Below are positions 6,586 to 15,444 of a stretch of 22,553 nucleotides of DNA, piece by piece (position 1 is the stretch's first letter; every line of letters starts with the position of its first letter). The DNA is taken from assembly GCA_017964325.1 (NCBI GenBank), contig JAGCSE010000078.1, positions 1 through 22,553 on the forward strand, in the 5' to 3' direction. The DNA comes from Victivallales bacterium (GTDB lineage: Bacteria; Verrucomicrobiota; Lentisphaeria; Oligosphaerales; Oligosphaeraceae). The notes below the pieces were generated by a model, which was not told the origin of the DNA, did not search any database, and saw only the letters and a program-made list of their open reading frames with translations. The translations under genes were made by a program, and so were the position numbers.

Positions 6586-8040
6586 ATGAAAGTACCACGC
6601 AGAAAACCGCTGAACGCCAAAATCGGTGTCATGAGCATCGGACTCGATACATATTGGAAGCAGTTCGACGGCCTGCTTGACGACTTGATGAAAAAGACCG
6701 ATATCTTCAAGCGGAAAGTCACGGCACTGAATGCGGAAATCGTTGATTTCGGCATGATTGACAATTCGCAAAAGGCATACGCGGCTCTGCCGCAAATTCT
6801 GTCGGCGGATTTGGACCTGCTGTTCGTCGATATGGTGACGTACGGAACGAGCGGGACGTTCGGCGTCATCGCGAAATCCATCTCCTGCCCCATCGTTCTC
6901 GTGGCGTTGCAGCCGATGGCGGCGATGGACTATGAACACGGCACGACCTATATGCAGTTGTGTAACGATGATTTCTGCTCCGTGCCTGAATTCACTGGCG
7001 TTGCAATGCGGCTTGGCCGCCCCGTACCGCCAGTCATCATCGGACAACTGGAAGGCGATGATGTAGCAGATGCGGAAATCGCTGAATGGGTGTCGGTTGC
7101 ACATGTCCGGCATGACCTGCACAAGGCACGTCTCGGCTTGATGGGACATGTTCTGGACACAATGCTGGACATGCAGGCGGATCCGACTGCGGTGACCGCC
7201 GCGTTCGGTGCGCATGTCGTTCCATGCGAAGCAGATGAAATCATGCGCCATTTCAAGCCGCTGACTGGCGGTGAACCGTCCGTCACAACGATGAAACAGC
7301 GGATTCTGGAATTTTTCGACACGCCTGATCCAGTCTCCGACCCGTTGACCAAGAAATTGACAGACGCGGATCTGGACATGGCGGCACGTGCCGCCGTCGC
7401 CTTGGAGCGGTTTGTGGAAGCCAAACAATTGGATGGATTTGCGTATTACTATGAAGCGGAGGAAGGGAGCGAGATGCGGAGGCTGGTGACGAATTTCATC
7501 GTCGGCAACTCGCTTTTGACTGGCGCGGGCTTTCCGATGTGCGGCGAATACGACATCAAGACCTGCATTGCGATGCTCATCATGGATCGACTAGACATCG
7601 GCGGCAGTTTTGCGGAGTTCCATCCCATTGATTTCGTGCGAGATACTGTGCTGGTTGGCCATGACGGCCCGCACCATCTGAACATCGCGGACCGCCGCCC
7701 CGTCGTGCGCAGCCTGAAGAAATACCATGGCAAGCCTGGAACAGGCGCCGGCGTGGAATTCAATATCCAGACTGGCCCGATCACATTGTTGAGCATCGGT
7801 GTGAAAGCGGACGGCAAATTCAAGATGGTAATCGGTGAAGGCGAGTCCATGCCTGGTCCGATTCCACCGACAGGCAATACGAACACGCATGGCAAGTTCC
7901 AACCAGACGTACGGACATTCCTAAAACGTTGGGTAGCGGAAGGCCCGACCCACCATTTTGCATTAGGCGTTGGACATCATGCCGATGCGATCGCCAAAGT
8001 CGCGGAATCATTCGGCGTGGAATACGCCATCATTCGCTGA
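6586..8040 (+). CDS. L-fucose / L-arabinose isomerase-family protein
   Basis: A 484-residue cytoplasmic enzyme of the L-fucose/L-arabinose isomerase superfamily, which interconverts aldoses and ketoses using a Mn(II) site. The N-terminal half has the expected Rossmann-like pattern (AKIGVMSIGLDTYW; LDLLFVDMVTYGTSGTF). In the C-terminal half I assign likely metal ligands Glu321 (MCGEYD), Glu344 (SFAEF), His359 (VGHDGPHH) and His464 (GVGHHADA), by analogy with AraA. It is not a close AraA or FucI, so the substrate is uncertain; L-fucose, L-arabinose and related deoxy sugars are candidates. AGGAG lies 7 bases before the ATG. A TATATT box is at 6543-6548. It is not next to a kinase or aldolase, so it is not a standard pathway operon. 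Confidence 0.85.
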   Translation: MKVPRRKPLNAKIGVMSIGLDTYWKQFDGLLDDLMKKTDIFKRKVTALNAEIVDFGMIDNSQKAYAALPQILSADLDLLFVDMVTYGTSGTFGVIAKSISCPIVLVALQPMAAMDYEHGTTYMQLCNDDFCSVPEFTGVAMRLGRPVPPVIIGQLEGDDVADAEIAEWVSVAHVRHDLHKARLGLMGHVLDTMLDMQADPTAVTAAFGAHVVPCEADEIMRHFKPLTGGEPSVTTMKQRILEFFDTPDPVSDPLTKKLTDADLDMAARAAVALERFVEAKQLDGFAYYYEAEEGSEMRRLVTNFIVGNSLLTGAGFPMCGEYDIKTCIAMLIMDRLDIGGSFAEFHPIDFVRDTVLVGHDGPHHLNIADRRPVVRSLKKYHGKPGTGAGVEFNIQTGPITLLSIGVKADGKFKMVIGEGESMPGPIPPTGNTNTHGKFQPDVRTFLKRWVAEGPTHHFALGVGHHADAIAKVAESFGVEYAIIR

Positions 8041-8094
8041 ACAGACAATTTACGCTGATATAAATCATTTGCTGGATTTTTTCTCCCTATACCA

Positions 8095-8100
8095 TATAAT
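8095..8100 (+). promoter_or_regulatory. Probable -10 box before the cyclophilin gene
   Basis: A perfect TATAAT lies 14 bases before the ATG, preceded by CTATACCA. A TTGCTG 20 bases upstream (8069-8074) is a poorly spaced -35 candidate. With so short a distance the leader would barely include the AAAGGA site, so this promoter is tentative. Confidence 0.35.
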
Positions 8101-8114
8101 AAAAGGAACAAAAC

Positions 8115-8594
8115 ATGGACAAAGAAAACACATTGTATCTGGATTTGAAAGATGGGCGCGTCGTCATTGAAATGCTGCCGCAGGTGGCTCCGAAGCATGT
8201 CGCACGCATCAAAGAATTGGTTCGCCAAGGTTTCTATGACGGCATCGTCTTCCATCGCGTCATCGACGGTTTCATGGCCCAGACCGGCGACCCGCTCGGC
8301 ACGGGAATGGGCGGCAGCGGCAAAAAACTCTCGGCGGAATTCAATAACGAACCCCACGTGCGCGGAACAGTTTCCATGGCTCGCGCCATGGATCCAAATT
8401 CGGCGGACAGCCAGTTCTTCATCTGCTTCAAGGATGCGTTGTTCCTTGACCATCAATATACTGTATGGGGCAGAGTCACCAGCGGCATGGAATTTGTCGA
8501 TAATATCCAAAAAGGCGATCCCAACAGGAACGGCGTGGTACGTAAACCAGACAAAATCGTGAAAATGCAGGTCGCCGCAGACGTGGATAAATAA
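8115..8594 (+). CDS. Cyclophilin-type peptidyl-prolyl cis-trans isomerase
   Basis: A 159-residue single-domain cyclophilin that catalyses proline isomerisation during protein folding. The family core is complete: FYDGIVFHRVIDGFMAQTGD (catalytic Arg in FHRV), GTGMGGSG, the EFNNEPHVRGTVSMARA segment, and SADSQFFICF, then LDHQYTVWGRV. There is no signal peptide, so a cytoplasmic PpiB-like role is likely. Length is normal for the family. An AAAGGA ribosome-binding site precedes the ATG. It follows the isomerase by 74 bases on the same strand and may be partly co-transcribed. Confidence 0.95.
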   Translation: MDKENTLYLDLKDGRVVIEMLPQVAPKHVARIKELVRQGFYDGIVFHRVIDGFMAQTGDPLGTGMGGSGKKLSAEFNNEPHVRGTVSMARAMDPNSADSQFFICFKDALFLDHQYTVWGRVTSGMEFVDNIQKGDPNRNGVVRKPDKIVKMQVAADVDK

Positions 8595-8684
8595 TTCCTT
8601 AATAACATTATACAAAAATTCTTCAACGAAACGGCTTATTGTCATGCAACTTGAATAATCAGAATCAAGCTTAAGAACACCATC

Positions 8685-9530
8685 ATGTTGAAAAAAATCT
8701 TTTGCCTATTGATTTTCACATCCTTGCTACTTCTTGCGGACTCCGTCAAATACATTGCGCATCGTGGCGACTACATCGATGCTCCCGAAGGAACGGCCGC
8801 AGCATACCGTTTCGCCGTCGAACGACATTACGACATCATGAAAATGGATGTCCAGAAGACGAAAGACGGCGTCATTGTCATGTCGCATGACGACAATCTA
8901 AAGCGCACGATGGACTGGGACGTGAAAATCAAGGATGTCACGTATGAAGAAATCCTCAAGCATGGTCCGTTCAAGCCCGTAGGCAAATACAAAGATGAAC
9001 ACATCGTCACGTTTAAGGAGGCGCTTGACATCGCGAAAGCGCTTCCGGAAATCTGGATCGACACAAAGCATTTCGATGCTGATTTCATGGAGGAAGTCCT
9101 CCAACAGGCAAAAGAAGCAGGCGTCACGGAAAAGCGTATCATGATTGCGACGTTCAACAAGCCAGCCATCCTGTACATGCAGAAAAAGCACCCCGACATC
9201 CGCCGCGTCCTACATGTCTCCATCACGTTGGATAAGGAGCGAAACGTGTTCACGACATCCGCCAGCAAGGGCGGCAAGGTGGAATGCGCCACAATGGACG
9301 ATATCGTGGCGGAGATCATCGCAGCCAAGGAGCGATTGGGGCTGTATGGCGTGAACATTCCAGCAGCGAACGGATTCGTCACGGCGGATGTTATCAAAAA
9401 GCTGCATGATTCGGGGCTATGGATTTCTATTTGGTATGTCAACAAGCCGGAAATCGCGGAAAAGTTCCGTACGGCGGGAGCGGACGCTTTCGTCACCCGT
9501 GGAGCAGACAAAATTCGAATTAATGACTAA
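8685..9530 (+). CDS. Secreted glycerophosphodiester phosphodiesterase-like protein
   Basis: A 281-residue protein with a signal peptide (residues 1 to about 19, ending LLLLADS) and a GDPD TIM-barrel: IAHRGDYIDAPEGTAAAYRF (His26, Arg27, Glu35), MDVQKTKDGVIVMSHDDNL (Asp55, catalytic His68), and a C-terminal GLWISIWYVNKPE and GADAFVTRGADKI. Family members hydrolyse glycerophosphodiesters with a Ca2+ or Mg2+ ion. Two usual metal-binding Glu positions look changed: the E of ELD is Lys53 (IMKMD), and the E of IEIK is Asp126 (WIDTK). It may thus have altered activity or be a specialised subfamily. No strong ribosome-binding site is visible before the ATG. It stands alone between cyclophilin and the porin. 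Confidence 0.85.
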   Translation: MLKKIFCLLIFTSLLLLADSVKYIAHRGDYIDAPEGTAAAYRFAVERHYDIMKMDVQKTKDGVIVMSHDDNLKRTMDWDVKIKDVTYEEILKHGPFKPVGKYKDEHIVTFKEALDIAKALPEIWIDTKHFDADFMEEVLQQAKEAGVTEKRIMIATFNKPAILYMQKKHPDIRRVLHVSITLDKERNVFTTSASKGGKVECATMDDIVAEIIAAKERLGLYGVNIPAANGFVTADVIKKLHDSGLWISIWYVNKPEIAEKFRTAGADAFVTRGADKIRIND

Positions 9531-9842
9531 CCTACTGTGCTGGCCATACTTAATTTGATTAAAGACTGTATGCTTCAGCAAAAACTGCCGCCGCACGGCG
9601 CCGGGAGTCCGTCGCGAAGCGGCACCGCACGGAGTACGACATAATCGTACCCCCGCGCAAGCACCCGAATTGGTATTATTTATGGTAAAAATAGTGATTT
9701 CGCCACAAAAAAATGACAAAATTACAAAAAATGTCACTTTATTACTCGACTTTTTGGAATTTGGCATTACAGTATCTCTTCATACACCTCGAAATCCGTT
9801 TCCCGACAGTCGAAACACAAAAACAACCTTGGTGAAACAAAC
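9531..9842. other. Intergenic region before the FadL porin
   Basis: A GC-rich patch (about 9588-9660) with repeated CCGCACGG and a small hairpin GTACGA-CATAA-TCGTAC (9634-9650) is followed by a very AT-rich stretch. The latter has a dyad AAATGACA (9711-9718) / TGTCACTTT (9732-9740) that could be an operator for the porin. TATTATTTATGGTA at 9674-9687 is identical to 2216-2229. No gene is seen. Confidence 0.5.
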
Positions 9843-11114
9843 ATGAAATCCATCAAAAAACTCATCGGCGCCGCCTGTTCTGCGGCAACTCTCGCCCTCA
9901 CCCTCACCACTGCCAATGTGCAAGGCTCAGGCTTCAGCATCCTCGAACAATCCACCGCAGGACTCGGTCGCTCCCTCGCAGGCATGACTTGTGACATCAA
10001 CGAACCGTCCGCCATTTTCTTCAACCCATCCCTTTCCGCATGGCATGACACCCCCGCCATCAATCTCGGCGGCAACTGGCTCCATGTCTCCGCAAAAGCC
10101 CACCGCAATTCCAAAAATACAGCGGACGGCGACTGCGGAAACGATGGCGGCGGCTGGAGCCATGTCCCGAATCTCGACATCGTCTATCCTGTGACGGAAA
10201 CCATCTCGCTCGGCTTCGCATTCTCCGCAACTTCCGGAACCGCAACGAAATGGAACCCCAAATGGGTCGGCAGATATCAGTCCATCGACACAGAGCTGGC
10301 CGTCGTCGAAGCCACCCCCTCCATCTCTTGGCAAGTTCTCGACAACCTGTCCATCGGTGCGGGCCTTATCGTACAGTATGCAACCATCGAAATGACTCGT
10401 GACAACTATCCTGTCGGCCGCCTGAAACTCAAAGGCGACTCCGCTGCGTTGGGATACATCGCAGGTTTGACCTATAAGCCATTGGAAAACACACGTTTGG
10501 GACTCAGCTACCGTTCTCGCATGACACAGGAACTCGAACTCGACGGCCGCCTCACAGGCACGCCTTACGGCACGCTCAAAGGCAGTGCGGACGCTGATTT
10601 CGACCTCCCCGCCGTCGCCAGTTTCGGCATCTGCCAGACCATTACCGACAAATGGGACATCATGATGGACATCAGTTGGACGAAAGCTTCCGTTTTCGAT
10701 GAACTTTCCGTCACTTTCGACAAGAATTCAAAGCTTGGCAAAATCGCATACGCCACCACCGGCTCCTACACGCAGACCCAGACCATGAAATGGAAAGACA
10801 CCTGGCGTTTCGCTATCGGTACGGAATACAAGATCACCGACAAGTGGACCGCTCGCTGCGGCACCGCCTTCGACCGCGCTCCTGTTGCAGATCCCGAACT
10901 CCGCCCCTCCTCTTTGCCCGACCTCAACCGCTACTGGTTCAGCTGCGGCGTATCCTACCAGTGGAACGAACACCTCCGCTTCGACGCAGGTTATGTCCGC
11001 CTCCTCTTCGAAAAGGGCGAATGGCGCATGGATATGCCCGACGGCTCAACCGCCAGCTGCCAAATGTCCTGCACCACTGACATCTTCACCTACGCCATCA
11101 CATACACGTTCTAA
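9843..11114 (+). CDS. OmpP1/FadL family outer-membrane transport protein
   Basis: A 423-residue outer-membrane beta-barrel that would let hydrophobic molecules such as long-chain fatty acids cross the outer membrane. A signal peptide (residues 1 to about 28) is followed by the FadL hatch signature GSGFSILEQSTAGLGRSLAG. Next come EPSAIFFNPS, alternating beta strands throughout, the family motif LPDLNRYWFSCGVSYQWNE near the end, and a C-terminal aromatic residue (TYTF) used by the Bam insertion machinery. Length is normal for FadL. It is monocistronic, with a strong hairpin 20 bases behind the stop. The ribosome-binding site is weak. No fatty-acid degradation genes are adjacent, so the cargo is inferred only from the family. 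Confidence 0.9.
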   Translation: MKSIKKLIGAACSAATLALTLTTANVQGSGFSILEQSTAGLGRSLAGMTCDINEPSAIFFNPSLSAWHDTPAINLGGNWLHVSAKAHRNSKNTADGDCGNDGGGWSHVPNLDIVYPVTETISLGFAFSATSGTATKWNPKWVGRYQSIDTELAVVEATPSISWQVLDNLSIGAGLIVQYATIEMTRDNYPVGRLKLKGDSAALGYIAGLTYKPLENTRLGLSYRSRMTQELELDGRLTGTPYGTLKGSADADFDLPAVASFGICQTITDKWDIMMDISWTKASVFDELSVTFDKNSKLGKIAYATTGSYTQTQTMKWKDTWRFAIGTEYKITDKWTARCGTAFDRAPVADPELRPSSLPDLNRYWFSCGVSYQWNEHLRFDAGYVRLLFEKGEWRMDMPDGSTASCQMSCTTDIFTYAITYTF

Positions 11115-11133
11115 TTGATTCAGCACAACACTA

Positions 11134-11177
11134 TAAAGAAAGAGGCTATCGGTATAATGCGACAGCCTCTTTCTTTA
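11134..11177 (+). terminator. Terminator hairpin after the FadL gene
   Basis: TAAAGAAAGAGGCT (11134-11147) and AGCCTCTTTCTTTA (11164-11177) pair perfectly over 14 bases. TATCG/CGACA extends the stem inwards with one mismatch. The T-rich right arm can act as the tail. It sits between converging genes and may work in both directions. Confidence 0.75.
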
Positions 11178-11268
11178 TCTTGACACGAGACATGAGTTTT
11201 TATCACATTCATCTCAAATTGATATGGCGCGCGAGCGCACCATTGAAAACGGTAGGCAAGTAATCAAA

Positions 11269-13185
11269 TTATATATTGGCAGCACAGTAAACGCCCATCT
11301 GGCTCTGTTCCAGCGTCCAATAGATGCCGCGTTTTTCGACAAGTTCCGCGTGTTTTCCCTGTTCGGCGATGCGGCCTCCGTCCATGACCATGATGGAATC
11401 GGCGTCGCGAATCGTCGAAAGACGATGCGCAATGACGATGCACGTCCGCCCTTTCATCAATTGAACCATTGCACGCTGGATTAAAAGCTCCGTTCGCGTA
11501 TCCACGCTGGAAGTCGCTTCGTCCAGAATTAAAATCGGCGGATCAGCCAAAATGGCGCGCGTGATGGAAAGCAACTGGCGCTGACCTTGACTCAAGTTGC
11601 CACCGTTCTCACTCAAAACCGTGTCGTAACCATCTGGCATACGCTGAATAAACAAATCCGCACCGCTCAATTTCGCGGCGGCAACGACTTCGTCATCGGT
11701 CGCGTCAAGCCGTCCGAAACGGATGTTGTCGCGCATGCTTCCGCTGAACAACTGCGTCTCCTGCAAGACCATCGCTATCGAACGGCGGACATCGCGCCGT
11801 GGTATATCCGTCAAATCCTTTCCGTCCAACAAGATACGCCCTGATTGTATATTGTAGAACCGCATGAGCAGACTGGCGACGGTCGTCTTGCCGGCTCCAG
11901 TCGTGCCGACCAACGCAATCTTCTGGCCTGGAAGGACATGGGATGAAAATCCCTTGAGAACAGGCTCGCCCGCCTTGTAGGCGAACTCCACGTTGTCGAA
12001 AACGATGTCGCCACGAATATCGTCCAATCGGCCCGACGGCTTCACGGGCTCCTCTTCTGTCTCGTCCAAAACAGTGAACACGCGTTCCGCACCTGCCAAC
12101 GCAGATTGGATTTCATTGTATTGGTTCGCGATCTCCGAAACAGGACGCGTGAACTGCCGTGAATACTGAATGAACGCCGCGATCACGCCCACGGAAATAG
12201 AGCCTCGGCTCACCAGCCAGCCGCCGCAGCCCGCCAGCAAGGCATAGCCAATGTTGTTCAAAAATGACATCAGTGGCCAGACGGCCCCCATGAGGAAACG
12301 CGTCCTCAACCAGACACGGCACAATTCACGGTTCAAGACAGTGAAATCCTCCATCGCCTGCTTCTCATGGTTGAACGCCTTCACCGTCTTGCGGGCGGAC
12401 ACGACCTCTTCCACATGGCCGTTCAGCAGCCCGACCATTGTCTGCTGCGCCAAAAAACTGGAACGGATTTTCTTCGAGGCGAATTTCGTCAGGAAAAAGC
12501 TGCCTGGAATCGTCAGCAATGTCACAACCGTCAGTGTTGGACTCATTTTCAGCATGACGAACAACGAGCCGATGACCGTGATGAGACTGCCGATGAAATT
12601 GACGACGCCGCGGGACAATACTTGCGCGACGACTTCGATATCATTCGTCGCACGGCTGAGCACTTCCCCATGGGAATGCGTGTCAAAATACGTCAATGGA
12701 AGCAGTTGCAGTTTCATGAACAGTTTTTGGCGAAGCAACCGCACCGTGTCCTGCGCGATTTTCGCACTCGTCCATCCCTGCAGAAACTGCACCAGCGAAT
12801 TGAATCCATAGACAAATGCCATCAGACAAATGATTGTCAGTAGGCGTTGCATATCAACCAATACGCCGTTGATTGAAACTTTTAATGAATCAACCGCCTG
12901 TCCTAACAGCCATGGACTCGCTAAATTCAGCAACGTTCCTAAAATCACAAGTATCGCCACCGCAATCATCAACGGCAGACGACCACGCAGGAAGCCCAGC
13001 AGACGGAAGAATGTCGCCTTGCTGTCATGAGCCTGCTCCAGCTGTCGATGCCAGCCGCCTGGACCATGGCCGCCGCCCTGCGGTTTGCCGTTGTTCAGCT
13101 TCAACGCCGCCAACGCCGCCAGCCGTTCAGGCAGGACAACGCCGTTGACCGTCGTTTTCTTCTCTTCCTGCTTCTTGTTTTCCAT
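11269..13185 (-). CDS. ABC exporter, fused membrane and ATPase domains (MsbA/MDR type)
   Basis: A 638-residue half-transporter. Residues about 60-345 form the six-helix ABC-exporter membrane domain; about 395-620 form the ATPase with Walker A GTTGAGKTT (427-435), Q-loop VLQET (near 475), signature LSQGQ (531-535), Walker B ILILDEATS (551-559) and switch His587 (IAHRLST). A Gly/Lys-rich N-terminal extension of about 55 residues is longer than usual. The architecture resembles the YheI/YheH or BmrC/BmrD exporters, but no partner half lies beside it, so a homodimer is likely. The substrate is unknown (lipid, drug or glycan product). It starts 7 bases after the stop of the upstream glycosidase-like gene, with no clear ribosome-binding site, which suggests coupled translation. 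Confidence 0.9.
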   Translation of the reverse strand: MENKKQEEKKTTVNGVVLPERLAALAALKLNNGKPQGGGHGPGGWHRQLEQAHDSKATFFRLLGFLRGRLPLMIAVAILVILGTLLNLASPWLLGQAVDSLKVSINGVLVDMQRLLTIICLMAFVYGFNSLVQFLQGWTSAKIAQDTVRLLRQKLFMKLQLLPLTYFDTHSHGEVLSRATNDIEVVAQVLSRGVVNFIGSLITVIGSLFVMLKMSPTLTVVTLLTIPGSFFLTKFASKKIRSSFLAQQTMVGLLNGHVEEVVSARKTVKAFNHEKQAMEDFTVLNRELCRVWLRTRFLMGAVWPLMSFLNNIGYALLAGCGGWLVSRGSISVGVIAAFIQYSRQFTRPVSEIANQYNEIQSALAGAERVFTVLDETEEEPVKPSGRLDDIRGDIVFDNVEFAYKAGEPVLKGFSSHVLPGQKIALVGTTGAGKTTVASLLMRFYNIQSGRILLDGKDLTDIPRRDVRRSIAMVLQETQLFSGSMRDNIRFGRLDATDDEVVAAAKLSGADLFIQRMPDGYDTVLSENGGNLSQGQRQLLSITRAILADPPILILDEATSSVDTRTELLIQRAMVQLMKGRTCIVIAHRLSTIRDADSIMVMDGGRIAEQGKHAELVEKRGIYWTLEQSQMGVYCAANI

Positions 13186-13192
13186 CTTGCGT

Positions 13193-15214
13193 TCAATAAT
13201 TCATGACCACCATCTGATGGCATGTAAAACGGTCGATTTTGATGACGACGCGCCCTTGCCCGTCTTTTTCAAGCGGAAGCGCAACCCCTTGCGGTTCAAG
13301 CGTAATCGACTTCACGTCCTTCGGTGTCTTCACGGCGACCTGCACATCAACCAGCGGATTCAAATCTTCGATGACCTCAATCATGCCGCGGCTTGTCACG
13401 CCGTTGACATTGATGTTGCCGCCACGCGCAACTGTATTGGCATAAAGGAGATGCAGCACGTAACGTTTGTTTTCTGGCTGATTCATGAGATTCAACCGAG
13501 CCGTCGAAGGCAGATTCGTCTCGATGGAATTGTTCTCCGCGAGCATCATACGGACGGCTTTCCGCAGAAACTCCGCCATCGGCACGCTTCCCCAACCACG
13601 GTAGATGCTGAAGACAGGATGCGCCAAATACATGATCGGCCCTTTTGTGACACCAGCCGCAAATCCCGACGCCTCAAGGCGATACGGCGTATGCTGATGG
13701 CTGCAGAAATGCTGGTAGTCCGTGCGGTTGAAATACGTGTCATGCACGTCGCCCAAGCTCTTGCCGTCCTTCACTTTCACACGGTAGCTCGGCAGATACA
13801 TGACCATCGGACTCTTGACGCCGTCTGGACCGACGGATTCATCCAAACGGACATAATCTGGACGATACGGGCTGGGTCCTTTGCACTCGGCGCCAACATC
13901 GAACAAGAACTTGCCGTCGTCTCCAATGCCGCTCCTGCCGCTGAGCAATAGATGGCCACCACGTCCCAAATATGTATCCAGACGTTTCTTGAGCTTGTTG
14001 TCGATGTGGATGTCATCAGGCAGAATCAAAAGCTTGTATTTCTTGAAATCAGCCTCCAAGTCTATGACGTCGAAGAGGAAATGACCTTCCAACAGAATGC
14101 GGCCCGCTCCGATGTCGCCTGGAATGTCCCGTGCGCTCGATGCGTTGACGGCGGCCGCCGTCAGCAGTCCGATTTCCGCCACGTTTTCGACGTTGTCGCA
14201 CCACGGTTCCTTTTCCTCGACTTCAGCATACGCCTGTCCGATAAGATGATACGTGCTTTCATCCAACTTGCCGGACGGATGGAGCTGGTCGCCGACGCTG
14301 CATTTCGCTCCGAAAGCGAGCATCGCGGCGCATTCGTAGCGAAGCGCGTTCGGATGTTTGAAACCGCCGAATTCGCCCCATGTCGTATGGAACTTGCCCG
14401 TCATGCCCAAAAAGTCGAAATCCAGTGTCTTCACGTACTTTGCGGAGAGCGGGAAATGGTCGTAGCCCCACCCGCCCGTCGGCAGCGACTCCAATTCCAA
14501 ATGCGTGAAATAGTTTTTCAACTGCGAACGGCGTCCAGGCGTCACATGGCCTGAATTGTGGAAGACGGGCATGTCCGGATTTTCGAACGTCGCCGCCGCC
14601 GTCGTCATCTGGTAGTAGCGCTCCAAAGCGAGTTCGGAACAGCGCTGGCGGTCTTTTTGGACATTCGGATTCAGGCCGTTCTCGCGCATGACTTCCAGGC
14701 AGTACGGACAGCAGCATTCAGGCTGTGAAATGATGTCGAGAAAGATGCCGTCGCAGTTAGGGAACAGATGAACGGTCTCCTTGATTTGTTCACATAAATA
14801 GTCGGTATAAGGTGAGTTAAAACAGACACGATGGAAGCCTGCCTTCAACGGGCTTGCAACGGACGTGTTCAGCGTGTTCGGATCGATGAAGACGCACTGC
14901 CATTCGGGATGCTCGTCCAGAATCATGCAGTCCAGCCCTGCGGAAATGTAAATGGGCACGTTGACGTCGATTTCCTTGCAGGCGTCGAATTGCGCTCTCA
15001 ACAGATCGAAACTCAGCTTCGGATGGAGGCGGCCTTTTTCCGTAAAGTGGTAATGCCAGCCATGATGGCACTTTGCGAACAGCGTGATAGAGTTCACATG
15101 ACCCGCTTTCAATGTGGCCTGCCACTCGTCTTTGTCAAAGGCCAACCCTATTCCAGGAATCGCCGGAGACGTGTGGAAATCCAAATGAACTTGTCTGAAA
15201 CGCAAGTGATGCAT
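13193..15214 (-). CDS. GHL6/GH151-like putative alpha-L-fucosidase-type glycosidase
   Basis: A 673-residue protein without a signal peptide. Its N-terminal part matches what I recall of the hypothetical glycosyl hydrolase 6 (GHL6) fold seen in GH151 enzymes: LRFRQVHLDFHTSPAIPG, AGHVNSITLFAKCHHGWHYH, and later HPEW and CDGIFLDIISQPECCCPYC. Residues about 370-560 look like the beta-galactosidase trimerisation/amidotransferase-like domain (YKLLILPDDIHI; YLGRGGHLLLSG), and the tail is a beta-sandwich. Some GH151 members are alpha-L-fucosidases; activity here is inferred. It appears cytoplasmic, so it would act on imported oligosaccharides. GAGG precedes the ATG. It is the first gene of an operon with the ABC exporter 7 bases downstream. 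Confidence 0.75.
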   Translation of the reverse strand: MHHLRFRQVHLDFHTSPAIPGIGLAFDKDEWQATLKAGHVNSITLFAKCHHGWHYHFTEKGRLHPKLSFDLLRAQFDACKEIDVNVPIYISAGLDCMILDEHPEWQCVFIDPNTLNTSVASPLKAGFHRVCFNSPYTDYLCEQIKETVHLFPNCDGIFLDIISQPECCCPYCLEVMRENGLNPNVQKDRQRCSELALERYYQMTTAAATFENPDMPVFHNSGHVTPGRRSQLKNYFTHLELESLPTGGWGYDHFPLSAKYVKTLDFDFLGMTGKFHTTWGEFGGFKHPNALRYECAAMLAFGAKCSVGDQLHPSGKLDESTYHLIGQAYAEVEEKEPWCDNVENVAEIGLLTAAAVNASSARDIPGDIGAGRILLEGHFLFDVIDLEADFKKYKLLILPDDIHIDNKLKKRLDTYLGRGGHLLLSGRSGIGDDGKFLFDVGAECKGPSPYRPDYVRLDESVGPDGVKSPMVMYLPSYRVKVKDGKSLGDVHDTYFNRTDYQHFCSHQHTPYRLEASGFAAGVTKGPIMYLAHPVFSIYRGWGSVPMAEFLRKAVRMMLAENNSIETNLPSTARLNLMNQPENKRYVLHLLYANTVARGGNINVNGVTSRGMIEVIEDLNPLVDVQVAVKTPKDVKSITLEPQGVALPLEKDGQGRVVIKIDRFTCHQMVVMNY

Positions 15215-15287
15215 AAATCGTCCTCAATGCCTGAAAATCTTCCATCAATCTCGAATAGACGCTTGTCTTCATTCAAGATAAAACACC

Positions 15288-15317
15288 ATTATATAATAAA
15301 ATCCCTCTTTTTATAAA
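15288..15317 (-). promoter_or_regulatory. Probable promoter of the glycosidase-ABC operon
   Basis: On the minus strand a perfect TATAAT (15288-15293) is preceded 17-18 bases upstream by the weak -35 TTTATA/TTATAA. The start codon lies about 73 bases downstream, leaving room for a leader. Confidence 0.4.
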
Positions 15318-15444
15318 AACAAACATCATTTATGAATTTCATGGAAAAAAGGACAGAAAAAATGTTTTCTCTGCTCCTCTCGCTTCGCTTGCCTCTCATT
15401 CCCTCCCTTTGATCCCTTTTAGTCTCCTGAAAAATTGAATTTCA

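Noticed and set aside
6220..6893. Minus-strand open frames with a repeated peptide crossing the tRNA genes
   Set aside because: The repeated peptide is simply the translation of the two identical tRNA-Tyr genes; the frames have no other support.
9843..11114. Long minus-strand open frames opposite the FadL gene and others opposite GC-rich genes
   Set aside because: They are antisense shadows caused by codon bias; the plus-strand FadL protein has full family motifs.
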